DNA of 64,000 nt from Artemisia argyi (Eukaryota > Streptophyta > Magnoliopsida > Asterales > Asteraceae). Positions within the stretch are counted from its first letter, which is position 1. Every line of letters begins with the position of its first letter. The stretch spans positions 205,455,322 through 205,519,321 of the forward strand of contig CM060680.1 of the NCBI GenBank assembly GCA_030686995.1, given 5' to 3'. Position numbers and translations under genes: made by a program. The notes under the pieces were generated by a model. That model did no database searches and was not told where the DNA came from. It was given only the letters and a program-made list of their open reading frames with translations. Positions 35,300 to 49,504 of this stretch are shown in pieces.

Positions 35300-36987
35300 A
35301 AACAAAATCAAGTGCAACTATAGGCTTTTCAATAAACATAATCACAAAATGACTATGAAATCATAGTGGATTGAAGTTTGAAAAGTAAGAGAGTGTTATT
35401 TAATTTGGTTACCAAAATAAATAAATAAATAAATAAAATTACGGATATATGTTTACTTGGTATTAAATGGTATAAAAAATAATACTAGTAGAAAAGGCCC
35501 CTCCTGTCCTCCTGGAATATTATTGTTCTTTATGGGTTCAGGGAATTGAAACACCATATCATTCCTTCTTTAATTCATATTTATTTATTTGTATGTATTT
35601 ATTTAGTTACAAAACATTCTCTTATTCAAACAACCTCCACTGCACGATGTGCTGCCATACCACCATTTAGTTATTTATAAGAGCACTCGGTAACGTTGGT
35701 GCCATGGCTTGGTGCCGTGGGATTTTTTTGCTGTCACGTCAGCAAAAAGCTCCATGGTACCAGAAATCCCACGGTACCACATTTCAGGTGTATCCGTTGG
35801 CACCAGAATTTCTGGTGCCGTCGGCCATTTTTATTTTATTTTTATTATTTTTTTTACATAAAATAAAACACACACAATATTAACTAAAATAAAATTTATT
35901 AATTAAAAAAAAACACACATTACATTAAAAAAAACACATTACATAAAAAAAATGCATAAAAATAATAACCTAATACATGAACATAGAAATAAAAGCCCAC
36001 ATTAACCAATCTTAAACACACCTTTATACTTTGTTACAAACAACAAAAATTTAAAGCCCAAAACACAAACCAGATTTTAAAGAAAAAAGTTTAAAGCCCA
36101 AAACCTAACCCAAAGCCCAAAGCCTAGCCCAAATTTAAAGCCCAAAGCCTAGCCCAAATACATAAAAAATAAAAAGAAAAAAGTCCAACAAAAACCTACC
36201 TTCTTATTCTTCCCTGCGCCTGAAAAAAAAAAAATATATATATATATATATAAACACAACATACAAACACGAACACAAACAAACCCAAACACATCACGAA
36301 AAAAAAAAAAAAAAAAAAAAAGTTCGATGGCGCTGAGCCGTGGGTACTGCGCGAGCACCGACAGCGCCACCACCGGTACGGTGCGCCGTCGAAAAACCTC
36401 GGCTGGTGGTGACGGCGCGAGCGACGGCTCAACCGTACCCCATGCTGTAAATAAAACATGAAGCGGACCATTTTGTAACTAATATTTTACTATATCCATC
36501 TTGATTATATATATAAACAAGACAGATAATATCATCATCATTTGCAACCATTTCAGCACCACGTACCCCATTTTCTGACTAAAAACTGCATATTTGCTAA
36601 ATATAATATTCTAATACAAGGGCAAGATGGCATCAGTGATCAAGATTCAAGACCTTTGGCGGATCATAGCTTGGTGGTAGGGGTGTTTATCGGTTCGGTT
36701 TTTTGGGTTGTATGGTTTGGGTGTCTCGGTTTAAAAATTTTTAACGTAAAAAACAAAACAAAATTAACAAATTATAAAATGAATAAAACCAAATCATACA
36801 CTAAATTAGAATTCGGTGAAATCAAGAAATCCAAATTCAAAACTTCATAACATAATCAATAAGACAGTTAATACTTTAAAATTCAAATAAGATTAACAAA
36901 TCAAAAGTTCACATAAGTGACGAAGTAAATCAAAGCAAAACATAAGTCTAACAAACCAAAATGTTTCGTAACTAAACATAAGTAAAT
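35300..36987. other. Unassigned repeat-like DNA, no gene
   Basis: Contains an AAAT run (35420-35440), a GTGCC/GGCAC-rich stretch (35695-35830: TGGTGCCGTGGG, TGGTACCAGAAATCC), repeated AAAGCCCAAA words (36050-36160), a short TA run (36235-36252) and a GC-rich segment (36325-36440). Reading frames crossing the A/T runs are low-complexity artefacts. Confidence 0.4.
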
Positions 36988-37500
36988 CACTACAAACTAA
37001 AGCACCTTTAGGGACAACATTAGTCGTCACAAAATTTAAAAGGACCAACCATTTCAGCCATCTCCACAACAATGGCCTAGTCAAACACAAATCTGGGCCC
37101 CACTCAGAGTTAGTGACGATTATGTCGTCACCAAGATTATATTATAACTAAATTATTTTCCTTTTAATTAAAATAAGTTATTAAAATTACAAATAATGAA
37201 TTTTCAAGACAAGTTTTTTTCATAAAATAAACAGTGACGACAATGTCGTCACCAATCCTTTATTATAAATAAATTATTTTCCTTTTAATTAAAAGAAGTT
37301 ATTAAAATTGCAAATAATGAATTTTCAAGACAAGTTTTTTTTCGTAAAATAAATTGTGACGACAATGGCGTCACAAATCCTTTATTATAACTCTATTACT
37401 TTCTTTTTAATAAAATAAAAAGCCTTTAAAATTTTTTAGTAATTATCCTTTCTCTTGGTAAATAACTTAGTGACGACGTCACGATCATTTTAATAAGAAG
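36988..37500 (+). mobile_element. CACTA left-end fragment with 122-bp tandem repeats
   Basis: CACTACAAACTAAAGCACC at 36988 looks like a CACTA terminus, followed by GGGACAACATTAGTCGTCAC. Then the palindromic word GTGACGACAATGTCGTCAC recurs at about 37110, 37231, 37354 and 37469, embedded in a unit of about 122 bp (TTATTTTCCTTTTAATTAAA...). This is the subterminal organisation of En/Spm elements. No right end was found. Confidence 0.6.
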
Positions 37501-37529
37501 GTTATAAAACTTGTGTATATATATATATC

Positions 37530-37535
<6 letters not shown>

Positions 37536-37614
<79 letters not shown>
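37536..37614. repeat. (TA)n array
   Basis: About 79 bp of TA at the left border of the long-TIR MITE that follows. Confidence 0.95.
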
Positions 37615-37617
<3 letters not shown>

Positions 37618-38351
37618 TTAAAATAAAAAAACCCTTATAATAAAAATTGTAGGAAGGATTGTGAGGGCGACATGCGTCACCCCTATGCCACATCATATGA
37701 CACATCAGATGACAATTGTCACCCCACCCCCCACCACCCACCCCACACACAAAAAAAATTTTCCCGCCAAAAATTTTTTTTTTTTTGGGGCACTTTTTTT
37801 TTACCCGCCAAATTTTTTTAGTGCATCACAGTTATAAAGTTACTGCACCACAATTATAAAAGTTACTGCATCAGAGTTTTAAATTTTAGTGCATTAAGGT
37901 TATAAGTTACTGCAAGATAGTTGATGCACTAAACTATTAACTATGATTCAGTAACTTATAATAAAGATGCACCAAAACTTAAAAAAGAATCGTATTTTAA
38001 TTGTGATGCAGTTACATACATATATGATGCAAGAAACTTATGTTAATTCAGTTTCTTTATAACCATGATGCAGTAACTTTATAACCATGATGCAGTAACA
38101 TTAAAACCATTAATGTAGTAACCGTGATGCAGTAAAATCATAATTGTGATGCAGTAACTTTATAACCGTGATGCAGTAAATTTATAACAGTGATGCAGTA
38201 AATTTTTTTGGCGGGATTTTTTTTCCGGGGGGGGGGGGGGGGGGTGGGGGATGGGGTGACACGTGTCATATGATGTGGCATGGGGTGACACATATCACTC
38301 CCACAATCCTTCCTACACTTTTTATTATAAGGCCCTTTTTAGAATAACCCC

Positions 38352-38354
<3 letters not shown>
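37615..38354. mobile_element. Long-TIR MITE between two (TA)n arrays
   Basis: Inverted repeats of about 110 bp share words such as CCTTATAATAAAAA, TGTAGGAAGGATTGTG and ATGCCACATCATATGACAC. The centre (37820-38200) carries many direct copies of TGATGCAGTAAC. A 22-base G run with flanking G/T (38227-38252) and GGCGGG/CCCGCC arms lie inside. No coding; the target is evidently TA sequence. Confidence 0.75.

Positions 38355-38445
<91 letters not shown>
38355..38445. repeat. (TA)n array
   Basis: About 91 bp of TA between the MITE and the Helitron 3' terminus. Confidence 0.95.
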
Positions 38446-38446
<1 letters not shown>

Positions 38447-38853
38447 TAGAAGGGTACCCGCGCAATGCGGCGGCGGGTACCCGGTAACTATTTTTGTGGC
38501 GAGCAAATATTTTTTATTTTAAATTTCCTTATCTAGCATGTCTCAAATAGTATAAAGTATTAGAAATATATTTTTCAAAAGTAGAACGTCTAAATTATTA
38601 ATAATGTAAATGATTAACACTTTTATTTTTCAAATATTAGCATTAAATTGATGGTTAATAGTGCGTTTTTCTTATAAACAGTTTCATTAAAATGTATCAT
38701 TATTGGAGGGGGTTACATATGGTTTAAATTAGACTTAAATTTTCATATTTTACATTAATTTTCTACTTTTCTTTTAATAGTAATGTTTTTGGTCTTAAAA
38801 TTTTAAGACTTCCTTTTGTAGTAAGTCTTAAATGCTTTATAATGTAGTATAGA
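38446..38853 (-). mobile_element. Small non-autonomous Helitron
   Basis: On the minus strand it begins TCTATACTACATTATAAAGC (38853 downward, host A before it). It ends with the hairpin GGGTACCCGCCGCCGC / GCGCGGGTACCC and CTAG (38449-38446), then host T. 408 bp, same family as 7410-7873. The host on the 3' side is the (TA)n array. Confidence 0.8.
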
Positions 38854-38854
38854 T

Positions 38855-39043
38855 ATAGAGTTAGGATCAAATAAGAAGAATAATAAAAATAGGAAGGATA
38901 GGAAGTAACCACAACCACACATTCTAGTTGCACCTATAAAAATGGATTCATCTGCATTCAAATTTTCCCTCCCACATTAAAATGTGTGGCTAGAATTACT
39001 TCTTAATATTCTTATTTTAATTATTCTTCTTATTGGATCCCTT

Positions 39044-39046
<3 letters not shown>
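38855..39046. mobile_element. MITE with 27-bp inverted ends
   Basis: GGATCAAATAAGAAGAATAA on the left pairs with TTATTCTTCTTATTGGATCC on the right; inner words TTCTAG/CTAGAA also pair. It abuts the Helitron on the left and a (TA)n array on the right. Confidence 0.7.

Positions 39047-39112
<66 letters not shown>
39047..39112. repeat. (TA)n array
   Basis: About 66 bp of TA. Confidence 0.95.
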
Positions 39113-39114
<2 letters not shown>

Positions 39115-39225
39115 GCATGAAGCACTCTCTCTCCAAAATTTTCAGATTTACAAGAAATAATGCATGGTTTACAACACTTTAATGCATCCAATTTTTAAAA
39201 TTACAACAAAGTAAGCATATTGTAT

Positions 39226-39860
39226 AACCAAAAATAGCGTGGTGTTATTTTAAGACCAAATTCTACCAGGCAACATTAATGCTATTAAAAACACCCCTTC
39301 ACCAAAAATTACAACCATTTAAGCAAAATGTACAATAGCTTTTAAGTAAATACAAGTCATAAAACACAAAATACAAGTATGTAAAGCACAATGATTTTTA
39401 GGCCAACAATCTATTCAACACACATAATTAATACACTAATTAATTCACCCCTTCACAAAAATATACAATCATTTAACCATAATGTACAACACCTTAATGC
39501 ACCTAATTTTCAAAATTACAACAAAGTAAGCATATTGTACAACAAAAAATAGCGTGGTGTCATTTTAAGACCAAAATTCTACCAAACAACATTAATGCTA
39601 TTAAAAATACCCCTTCACCCAGAATTACAACCATTTAACCATAATGTACAACACTTTAATGCACCTAATTTTTAGAATTACAACAAAGTAAGCATATTGT
39701 ACAACAAAAAATAGCGTGGTGTCATTTTAAGACCAAAATTCTACCAAACAACATTAATGCTATTAAAAATACCCCTTCACCAAGAATTACAACCATTTAA
39801 GCACAATGTACAATAGCTTTTAAGTAAATACAAGTAATAAAACACAAAGCACAGGTATGT
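39226..39860 (+). repeat. Direct repeats inside the Helitron
   Basis: AAAAATAGCGTGGTGT starts copies at about 39229, 39545 and 39706. The last two are 161 bp apart and near identical. Confidence 0.75.
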
Positions 39861-41009
39861 AAAGCACAATGATTTTAAGGTTAACAATCTATTCAACACA
39901 TATAATTAATATACTAATTAATACACCCCTTCACCAAAATATACAATCATTTAACCATAATGTACAAGCTAATCAAGTTATTAAGCCAAGTACTTAAAAA
40001 TAAAGCCATTAGGCTGGGTACAGTGGTCGGTCGACCAAACCGGTCGCCCCTGCACTGACCTAGTCGCCGCCACTGCAACCACGAGATCGATGAAGGTCGA
40101 ACGGATCCAAAATTCACAAACCAGTCACCCCCTCTACCAATTAATGCATTCCACAAAAGAAGAAAAAATTGTACCGTTACATATCAAAACAAAAACGAAG
40201 ATGAAACGAAAGAAGAAAAGAACAATCATCAATCAAGCCAAAACAAACATCAAACTTATTTCATCTATGGTCCACGAACAGAAAGTATACAACAACAATA
40301 AAACACAACATCTACGTCTACCTCAGTTCTAACCCCATCTCAAAACTACCATCACGGTCAACACAACATAAAACCTTACAGAGAATTTTCGTTTGATATT
40401 CAAGAAAAGGGTATGATTTTCTTGCAAACATAGATTGTTGGTTATGTTCGTTTATCAAGATAAGAAAGAAAGGAAGAGTATGTGATGTTTGTGTGGCTGC
40501 AAATCATGGCTGCGTATTTTTGTGAAGGAAATTAGGGCAGGAATGAGGTAATTTAGGTTTTTTAAACGTATTTATAAGTCCTAACATTTGGGTTATATGC
40601 CGGTTTGGTTGTTAATTGGGCTGGCCAAATGATATCTCAAATTGTTTGGTAGTTTTATCATGAGCCTTAATAGATATTGATGATTAAAGTTTGTTTAGGC
40701 TGAAAATTGTTTTAGACTAATTACTAATTGAGCCGTATATTATTTGTATGGTAGTTGATTTTGGGCTAATTTTGATATTTGGTTCATGTGAATAGCGTAT
40801 ATTAAAAATGAAAATGTAGGGGATATATATAGTGTAAAAAAGATGGATTTTTTGAAATAAAAATATAAATATAAATGTCGGTCGCTTTACTATGCCTAAA
40901 AAGCCACATGTAGGTCAGAAAAATTAAAGGTGATTGTGCTGAAGGAAAGAATCAAGATTTCTTTTTGTGATAGCTTCTTTTAACAGTAGATGAAATTATA
41001 CTACTGCTT

Positions 41010-41218
41010 TTTTATTTTTTTTTTATGGATCTCAATACCGTCTTTCACGATGTATGGGAGGTTAAGATGTAGACAGCCTTACCCTTACGTAAGGTACAGA
41101 GACTGCTTCTGATTCTATCTAAGATCGGAAAGGACCTCCGGCCTTTTGTAGGGAGTGAGGATCGAACCATTGACCTCTAGATTAAGATGTAAGGGGTTTT
41201 CCAACTAATCCAATCCTA
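41010..41218 (-). mobile_element. tRNA-derived SINE
   Basis: Read on the minus strand: head TTGGATTAGTTGGAAAACCC with A-box-like sequence, B box GGTTCGATCC (41168-41159), then body with GGTAAGGCTGTCTACATC and CCTCCCATAC, ending at an A-rich tail (T run at about 41011-41023 on the plus strand). This matches the layout of plant SINEs transcribed by RNA polymerase III. No target duplication was identified. Confidence 0.7.
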
Positions 41219-41331
41219 AAATTATTGTTATTTGTAAATTAATCATTAAAAAAATATGACCGTATAACATCACATTACCAAAAAATATAGTCACAGGGTA
41301 CCCGCCGCCGCATCGCGCGGGTACCCTGCTA

Positions 41332-41938
<607 letters not shown>

Positions 41939-41980
41939 AAGCAAAAGTGTATACTTTTTTTTAATAGAGATTGATATGCA

Positions 41981-41981
41981 T

Positions 41982-42024
<43 letters not shown>
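41981..42024. repeat. T homopolymer
   Basis: About 44 T residues, possibly the tail of an antisense retroposon, though no body was recognised. Confidence 0.7.
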
Positions 42025-42028
<4 letters not shown>

Positions 42029-42949
42029 GAGACAGTTTATTTTATGTTTTACATAATTATTTTATATTTTTATTCTATTTTATTTGTTTGTATACATGTG
42101 TGTAAATCATCTCCCTTTTTGAATGATGTTAAACAATGTATTAACATCAAGGCATCAAGCTATATGATTACAAAGGAGAAGTTAATTAGTAGTTGGACGA
42201 GATTTATGATAAGAAGTTGAAAAAAGCCAGGTAATTTAAAAAGAAATAAGTAGTTTGTTGTTCAGGCTAAAACAACCTGTTCAAAATACATAACAACTCC
42301 AAACATTTCAAAACTAGTGAATTACGCGATTTTTTATAATAAAATGGTATTTCATCATATACATCTCTTAAAAACTTCAGCTCCGGCGAATTCGAGTAAA
42401 AGTAGTTTGTTTTCCAGTTTAATTTCATTTATTTACAACTAACAACGAGAGTAATGCGAAAACAAAGAACAAGCACTCATATTAGTCAAATTACAGCGAG
42501 ATGTATGAGTCATTTTAAACTCTAAAAATCTAGTAAACGCATGGAAAATTTATACCATCTAAGTCCAACTTTCACAACAAATTAGAAAGCCAATATATGT
42601 GGACACAAATAAGATGAGAGGACATCATATATTTATTGGCAACTAACAACTGATTTTTGATATACCGTGTCAAACCAAAAGTTGTAATTAGGAGTCTGTG
42701 TAAAAAACAAACAAAACTTTTATTGATACTGATCTTTGGGCATTGTGTTAAACCAAAAGTTGTACTACACTTGCTGAAAAATGAAAATGGTGTCTTTTAG
42801 AGGTTAAAAATTTGGAAAATCTGTGTTTCATATTGATGTTTTTGATAATTGTTTAAAATTAAAATAAATTTAATAGAAAATTAAAAAGGGAAGATGATGA
42901 ATTTAGACATTGAAAGTTAGCCGGTGAAATGATGAGAATACCCTCAGGG
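42025..42949. other. Intergenic, nothing recognised
   Basis: AT-rich sequence between the T run and the start of the GLR duplication near 42950. Confidence 0.4.
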
Positions 42950-43194
42950 GCCAGCTTTCTATTTAATCCTCTTCCATAGCAGCCAAATTCTCATAAGTTG
43001 GTAACCTATGCTAATCATATTGATGCGATCAGGGTGCGTATGTGCAAGCCAACAAAGGAAGGGGATAACTAGTACAGCAGTACAACAAAAACAAATTCAT
43101 ACAATATATATATGTAAACGTTGTAATTCGAATTTGGGTCATATTCTTTAAACAGCACTGGTGAATCTAGGTATGAGAAACCTCACGATGAATG

Positions 43195-46100
43195 CTAGCT
43201 TTCCTCCGGCCAGCATCGTGTCCTTGGAATGCACTTTATCATGTATAGGAAAAGTGCAGATGCCATTGAAACCCCACTGATAAGAAATAGACCACTCAAA
43301 CTTTCAAGGTTTAAAATTTTGGGCGCAGTCGCGGAATCTAATTGTTTATTAAACCACTTCTCCTCCAATAACTTTAAAGTCCCGTCTTCTCGTAATTTGG
43401 CAATCTGCATTGACATCTCAGGGGCCAACATTGAACCTTTCGGGAATGCCTGCACATTTTTATACCTAAGATTTGACAAGGATAGGCTTTATCTATAATG
43501 TCAAATTCTCATATTTAACTTAAGCCAGTTACATGCAATAAACTGAAGGTAAGGAAACAAATTTAACTTAAACACATTAGCTCAAATTTCGACCTATTTA
43601 AGACTGAACGGGTAGATTCCATTTACATTCTATCTTTAGCGGGTCAAACTGAAGGTAAAGAAACAGATTAGCTTAAACAAAGTGGTTGCACAGGTCAAAA
43701 GTGACCCACATTGACATTGTATGTTTAATGCGTAAAACCTCCTAACTCATTTTAATCAAGAAAAAAGACTTGGATTTGTTATTATATTGGGTAATATAGT
43801 TCTCATCCCGTTCAAAAGATTGACCTTCTTTGACCTCTTACCCTTGTTAACACTAATACTAAAGAATTGTATAGTGAAGAGACTCACAAAGCCAAAGCCA
43901 TTGGTGTTAGTTTCAGATACGGCCATCGAGTAGCCAGATGGATATTGTGCAAGAAATTCCTTAATATAAGGAATTTCAGCAACAATTGCATCAACACCAC
44001 CATTTTTACTGCCACGTGTCAAAGCATCAGCATATTCCTCTGGTGAAGAATACTTCAACAAGGTGTCTTTAAAAATGGTCTTAGCAAGGGCTCCCTGTGC
44101 AGGGCCATACGTGTATCCAATAGACCCTCTCTTTGATGCTAACTGAATTTGTTCAACAGTCAATAGCGAACTTAATGTTGCAGTGTAACTTGAAACGAGC
44201 ACAAGCACTACGAACAACCACACTATGACTACAAATCTTGACAAATTACTCTGCAGCTTCTCCCCTGAAATTTTCAAAACGTAAACATAATATGGTTTTG
44301 CTTTTACTAAATTTCTGTTCGCCATTATACTTAGATGTGTTTGTGGCAAAGGAAAAAAACAACTAATACAGGGTGTTAGAGCTTACTATGAGCATAAACA
44401 AGTGTAGAAAAGGCAAACCAGAAGGTTGTCCCGATTTGTTCTGCTGTTGAACCTTGAAATTCTTCATTTATCCGATGTTCAAGTATCCAAACGACAATGC
44501 CAATCAAAATAAAGAAGCAAGCAGACACAATCCAAATATTTGAACTAAGTGGTTTCATAAAGATCCAAATGCTTTTTGTATTGGCGTTTCTTGATAGTAT
44601 TGCAAGGCCAATATCTGTAAATGGCAAGGTGAATTCAACATATTTAGATCTATTAGCTGTGATTGTTATATCTCCAATTGCAGCATCAAATTCCTGATGC
44701 AAATGATAATAATAGATTACAAGTTATATTTCTTTCCCATAATATATTGATGACAATTAAAGAATACTGGATTATATAATATGCATACCCCGTTATAGAC
44801 TCGATCTATAAGGTCATTGTAATTTACTTTGCCAATTTCAGCTTTTCCTTTATATGGAATATATTCAAAGGCTACACCGCGACCTAATCCATTAAAGGCG
44901 ACCCGGAATACTTCTTCACAAAACCCTGAAACGATTGTTGAATTAGTTTGATCATCATAACTCACTTGAAAAAGTCTCCCTGGTCTGGATACCAATGGAA
45001 TACCGATTCTGAGGGTTTTTCTGCTCGTATGTAACATCCTATGTGGATTAGTCGAGATACCTCCTGGCCAAATGATCTCAGGAATTGAGTTTAGCTTATC
45101 AATCTTTCCGGTTAAACCAACACCCTTTGTCCAAAAACCAACCCTTCGCTCCCTGGTACCTATCACATTTATTATTTCTAAGACTTGTATACTCTTCCTA
45201 CCATTCATAAGTTGGAAAGTACCCGCCAAACCACGAAATGAGATTGTTGACATCTGATCCGTAAGACATGTATCCCTTGGAATTTTGCTTGATGTTTGTG
45301 TCCTCTCAATAGCCATTGCTAGTGCTGAAACTGCATCATATGCCCAGACGCCATAAGGGTTTATTTTCTTGAGCTCCATCAAAGGGTTCATAGCATGATG
45401 TTCCTTTCTCCATTTTAATGTGAAATTGTGAAGATCCCTTGACTGTGGAATATACGATCTAAAACCCACCACACCTTGCATAGACTCAACAATTTCACCA
45501 TCCATGAAGTTAAAAAATTCCATAGTTTTACTCGTGATAATCCATTTGTATCCCGCATCCATCAATCCTAAGTATTTTGCTTTTGATAAAACACGGGATG
45601 CAAGAGAATGACAAGCATGCATGATGTATATATTTGTTTGCATAGCTGAAAGCTTGTGAAGCTCTTCATGAATTAGTCCATTGCTGGAAGAGGTTGAAAT
45701 TAGGCTCATATACGTCACAATAATGTTCTTCTCTTGTAAAGTATTAGTTATAAACTTCACCACTTCTATCTCATTTTCAGCGTCCTCACATATGAGAATG
45801 ACATTCTTCCATTTAAACGATTCTGCCATTGCAGCAATGGCTTTAAATTGAGTAGTTTCATCTTGTGAAACTTGAAAGAAATAAGGATGTTTATTGGAAG
45901 ATGGAGTTGGTGAAAAAGAAAGAATAGGTAATTTAGCTTCGTCTCCTAATACTGCAAGAAACTTTGCTTCAGTTGCTGACTCAGAACCTATGATTGCTTG
46001 GACTTTCTGCTTCTCCAATAGATCAAGAGCTGGCAGGAAAACAAGAAAATCATAAAATTTGCGACATTTCAAGTTTAGTATCTGGTTAACTTTTAGAATG

Positions 46101-46496
46101 TCATACGGCTCATACCAACCGCTAGAGGATAAACCATTATCGCTTCGCTTTAGTTTGACCCTTTATAACTAATAACTTGGAAGTTATTTATCAAATATAA
46201 TCTGAAATAGCACGTTATTTACCTGCAGATAGAGCATGCAGTGGTTCTCCATGTGTGTCCCTACTGTGGAGAACCATCCTTGTTTTGTAGTAGATGTTAG
46301 AGGTGTAAAAGTCAGATAGTGCCATGCTCATGCAGCTATGAACAATCTTTCCGACCCATGATCCCATGTCTAGAATCACTCCCACCGGGATCTCCTGGTA
46401 AGATGAATCTTCTTGTGCTTTTGAGCATATCTGAAAGCAAATCAGCATAAATATTAAGAACAACACATCTGTGCACTTCCTGCTTTTGATCTCCAT
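43195..46496 (-). CDS. Glutamate receptor-like channel, GLR copy 2 (altered C-terminus)
   Basis: Tandem paralogue of the gene at 9343-12780 with the same five-exon structure and phases: 46496-46223, 46029-44789, 44693-44387, 44264-43888, 43449-43195 (818 codons). Signal peptide, amino-terminal domain, S1, M1, pore loop, M3 (SYTATLSSLLTV), S2 (AEIPYIKEF) and M4 (GLFLISGVSMASALFLYM) are all present. Differences from copy 1 include an insertion near 45365-45385 (ELKKIN in place of a shorter segment) and a changed S1 loop (KGKAEIGKVNYN for TSGTYN), which may alter ligand contacts. About 20 bp are missing just after M4 relative to copy 1. The frame therefore shifts to IKCIPRTRCWPEES and stops early, while the DNA that encodes the old tail persists downstream. 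Likely still channel-forming, but C-terminal sorting or regulation may differ. Confidence 0.85.
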
Positions 46497-46555
46497 ACTT
46501 GTATGATAAACGGGCAAAAGGCTCCTATCACTGAAACTACAAATTATACGTTACA

Positions 46556-47053
<498 letters not shown>

Positions 47054-47879
47054 ACACTATATATATATATTTCTGTATTCCTTTAGTTTTTGTCATTTCA
47101 CTTTCCATCGACTAATCTCATGAATTGACATTTTGTGACTGAATACAATCATATTCTAATGGAATTGTGATCATAAACATTGCTTTCATTGTAAGATAAG
47201 CATTTATTTATTATTATTATTTTTTAAAAGGCTCATTGTTAGATAAGCATAGGAAGATATCCCTGTTGAATATATAAACTATGTTCGATTGCATCATCTT
47301 GTGTAAGTATTAAATAAGATATAATCATATGTATTGATCAAACAAATGATGTGATGTACCTTACTGATACTTTTGTCCTTAAAAGTCATCTGAACACTTT
47401 GTAGACAGCAAGAAAGTGAGCCAGCCAAAATGCAGCAGCACGCAAAAAGCCACCTTAGACTCCATCCACTTCGTTGCTGATCAAATGCAACAAGCAGCAC
47501 AAAGATTGAACCGTACGGCTGGAACATACTTTAACATAGAAATATGTTAACTTTGGTCGTATTATACCTCCGAAGCTCCAACGGGTTAAACATGAATAAG
47601 TAAAAACTTATCTATAATGATACATGTCAAATATTGCCTTGTTTAATTTGTTATATTCAATATGGGATTTTTGTTCACTTGGACCTTAACTCTACATGTC
47701 AAAGATAGAAGTTTTGTATAGATTCACAACATCGTGCGGACCTTAACTCTACTCGTTACAAGAGAACAATAGAAAAGCTCCTAATGGACTTTCATGTAAT
47801 CTTTTGCGCTCTTGAGGGAACTTTTGGAACTAAAACACCAATAAAAAAAACTCCTATGAGATTTTTGTTCACTTGGACA
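47054..47879. other. Upstream region of GLR copy 2, no gene seen
   Basis: 47080-47130 is similar to the proximal upstream region of GLR copy 1. A minus-strand stretch at about 47380-47525 has coding-like sequence in broken frames that I could not assign to a family. Confidence 0.4.
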
Positions 47880-49255
47880 TTGTTACATTACACTGATGTA
47901 TGTACAACTAATATTTTGTGGGGGCTTGTAACTATTTAGAAATTCGCAACTAACTAAAATGTGTCAAGGTTGAATTTAGTTGTTATAGATGAAATATTGT
48001 CTCTCTCAAGGTAAGGACGAATGAAAATTTTGGAAAAAGAAAATGAAGGTATAGCTTGTCCCACATTGGTGGATGTACAAATTTTGGATGTGTTTTTATA
48101 GCTAAACCATGTGATTGATGTTGTCTTGTTGTATAAGGCTTGTGATACAATAGCCACTTGTGATTTGTGTCTTATTCAACATGCCTTTTTACCATTTGCG
48201 TGATTCATATCTTGCTTTTATGAACTTTTTTAAATACCATTTGCGCTATGACAATGCAATAACACCATAAATCTATAATTAGAAATATGAACATAAACAC
48301 AATAAAATAATGGGACCAAAAAATAGATGAAACCATATACAATAATGTGATTGAGGCACGTGTTTGACACGTTTCCCTTAAAACAGATTCGTCGTCTATC
48401 CGCCGATTGAAAACAGTACGATGTACTGTCGGATGTGACCTATGCCTTAAATTCTCATCGGAGTACTCACGTATATTCTTCGAGAAAGCTAGGAGTAAGT
48501 GTATCTTTGGTGGTGGAAAGAAGCTGAAAGTCCTGAAACATATATTTCCTGTCTGGTGTGTATATCAACTTGATTTATGGTATGGTAATGGTCTAACCAT
48601 TATCACTAAATTAAGTGATCATTATGTAGTTCTTACCAAGCCATAAATAAATGTTACAAGACATTTTTTCTTCACTTTCCATTCTAAACATATGAATATG
48701 AGACTCGATATCTCATTCATACAACTTTACACCAAAGTTTCCAACAAAAACCAATACTCAATTCTCAAAAGGTCGAATTATTCGATTAATAATTTGAATC
48801 GTTTACATTGATGGCTTATACCGTGCGTTATGTTGTGGGTATGTTTGAATATAGCGATAGCAAGAAGCTAGCAAGAAGCTGCAGTAGCAGCAATAAGAAG
48901 TAGCAGGAAGCATTAGCTTTTTGTTTTGATAAAACGTTTGGTAACATAGTTGTATAGTCATAATTAGTAAGTGGAAACGCTAGTTGCTCGTAAATGCTAC
49001 TAGAAATAGCGTTTTGATTTGAAGCGTTTAGAAAATGTAAGATTGCTAGTTGCTTGTTTTCAAACCAACATTGTGTTCAAAACACTAATTGCTAGTTGCT
49101 TCAAAGCACTATAAACGCTTGCTACCAAACATATTAGCTCAAAAATTATAAATAGTTTTCTGCTAACACTTTTACTACTTCCTCATTGGTTATTAAATTA
49201 CCTGGGGTAATCGAGCAAATAAACCATTCAAATTTGTATAGAAACTTGAAAATAA
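47880..49255. repeat. P-Q-R repeat block, third copy
   Basis: P at about 47880-48125, Q at 48763-48830, R at 49135-49255, in the same order and orientation as at the left edge of the window. A MITE lies between Q and R, where the left-edge copy has the 3.0-kb Helitron. Confidence 0.65.
48835..49133. mobile_element. hAT-like MITE
   Basis: Inverted ends TATGTTTGAATATAGCGAT and GCTTGCTACCAAACATA enclose copies of GCTAGTTGCT and AGCAAGAAGC words. The TGTTTGGTAGC end is frequent in plant hAT-type MITEs. The target duplication is unclear. Confidence 0.5.
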
Positions 49256-49504
49256 AGTGTACATTCTCTCCATTTTTATCTAGTGTCCTTATCTTTGTTT
49301 ATCTTCACATGAGTTCATTAGGTTATATATACAATCCAAAACTATCGTAACTCATTCAACTAATGAAGAAAAAGGTGGTCATGATGATAAGGCTAAAGAC
49401 AACAAGGCTGCAAGCAAGAAGACCTTCTCAGTCATCTCTTCTAATTACTCTCATCATTTCAAGTGTTTTGTTAATTGTAATACAATGTAAATACGTAGCG
49501 TATT

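Noticed and set aside
36149..36471. Minus-strand ORFs with Phe and Arg runs
   Set aside because: They cross A/T homopolymers and a GC-rich segment; no conserved motif.
40010..40895. Possible Harbinger-like element with GGCTGGGTACAGTGG and a partly matching right end
   Set aside because: The ends match only in part and the flanking TTA/TAA are not a direct duplication.
47294..47527. 77-codon minus-strand ORF upstream of GLR copy 2
   Set aside because: An alternative frame also looks coding-like but has a stop. Could be a gene relic, but no family could be named.
48040..48120. GTCCCACATT followed by a TATA-like sequence, similar to the plant snRNA upstream element
   Set aside because: No snRNA sequence follows at the expected distance. 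The word is also frequent in plant repeats, and the other two copies of the block are poor matches.
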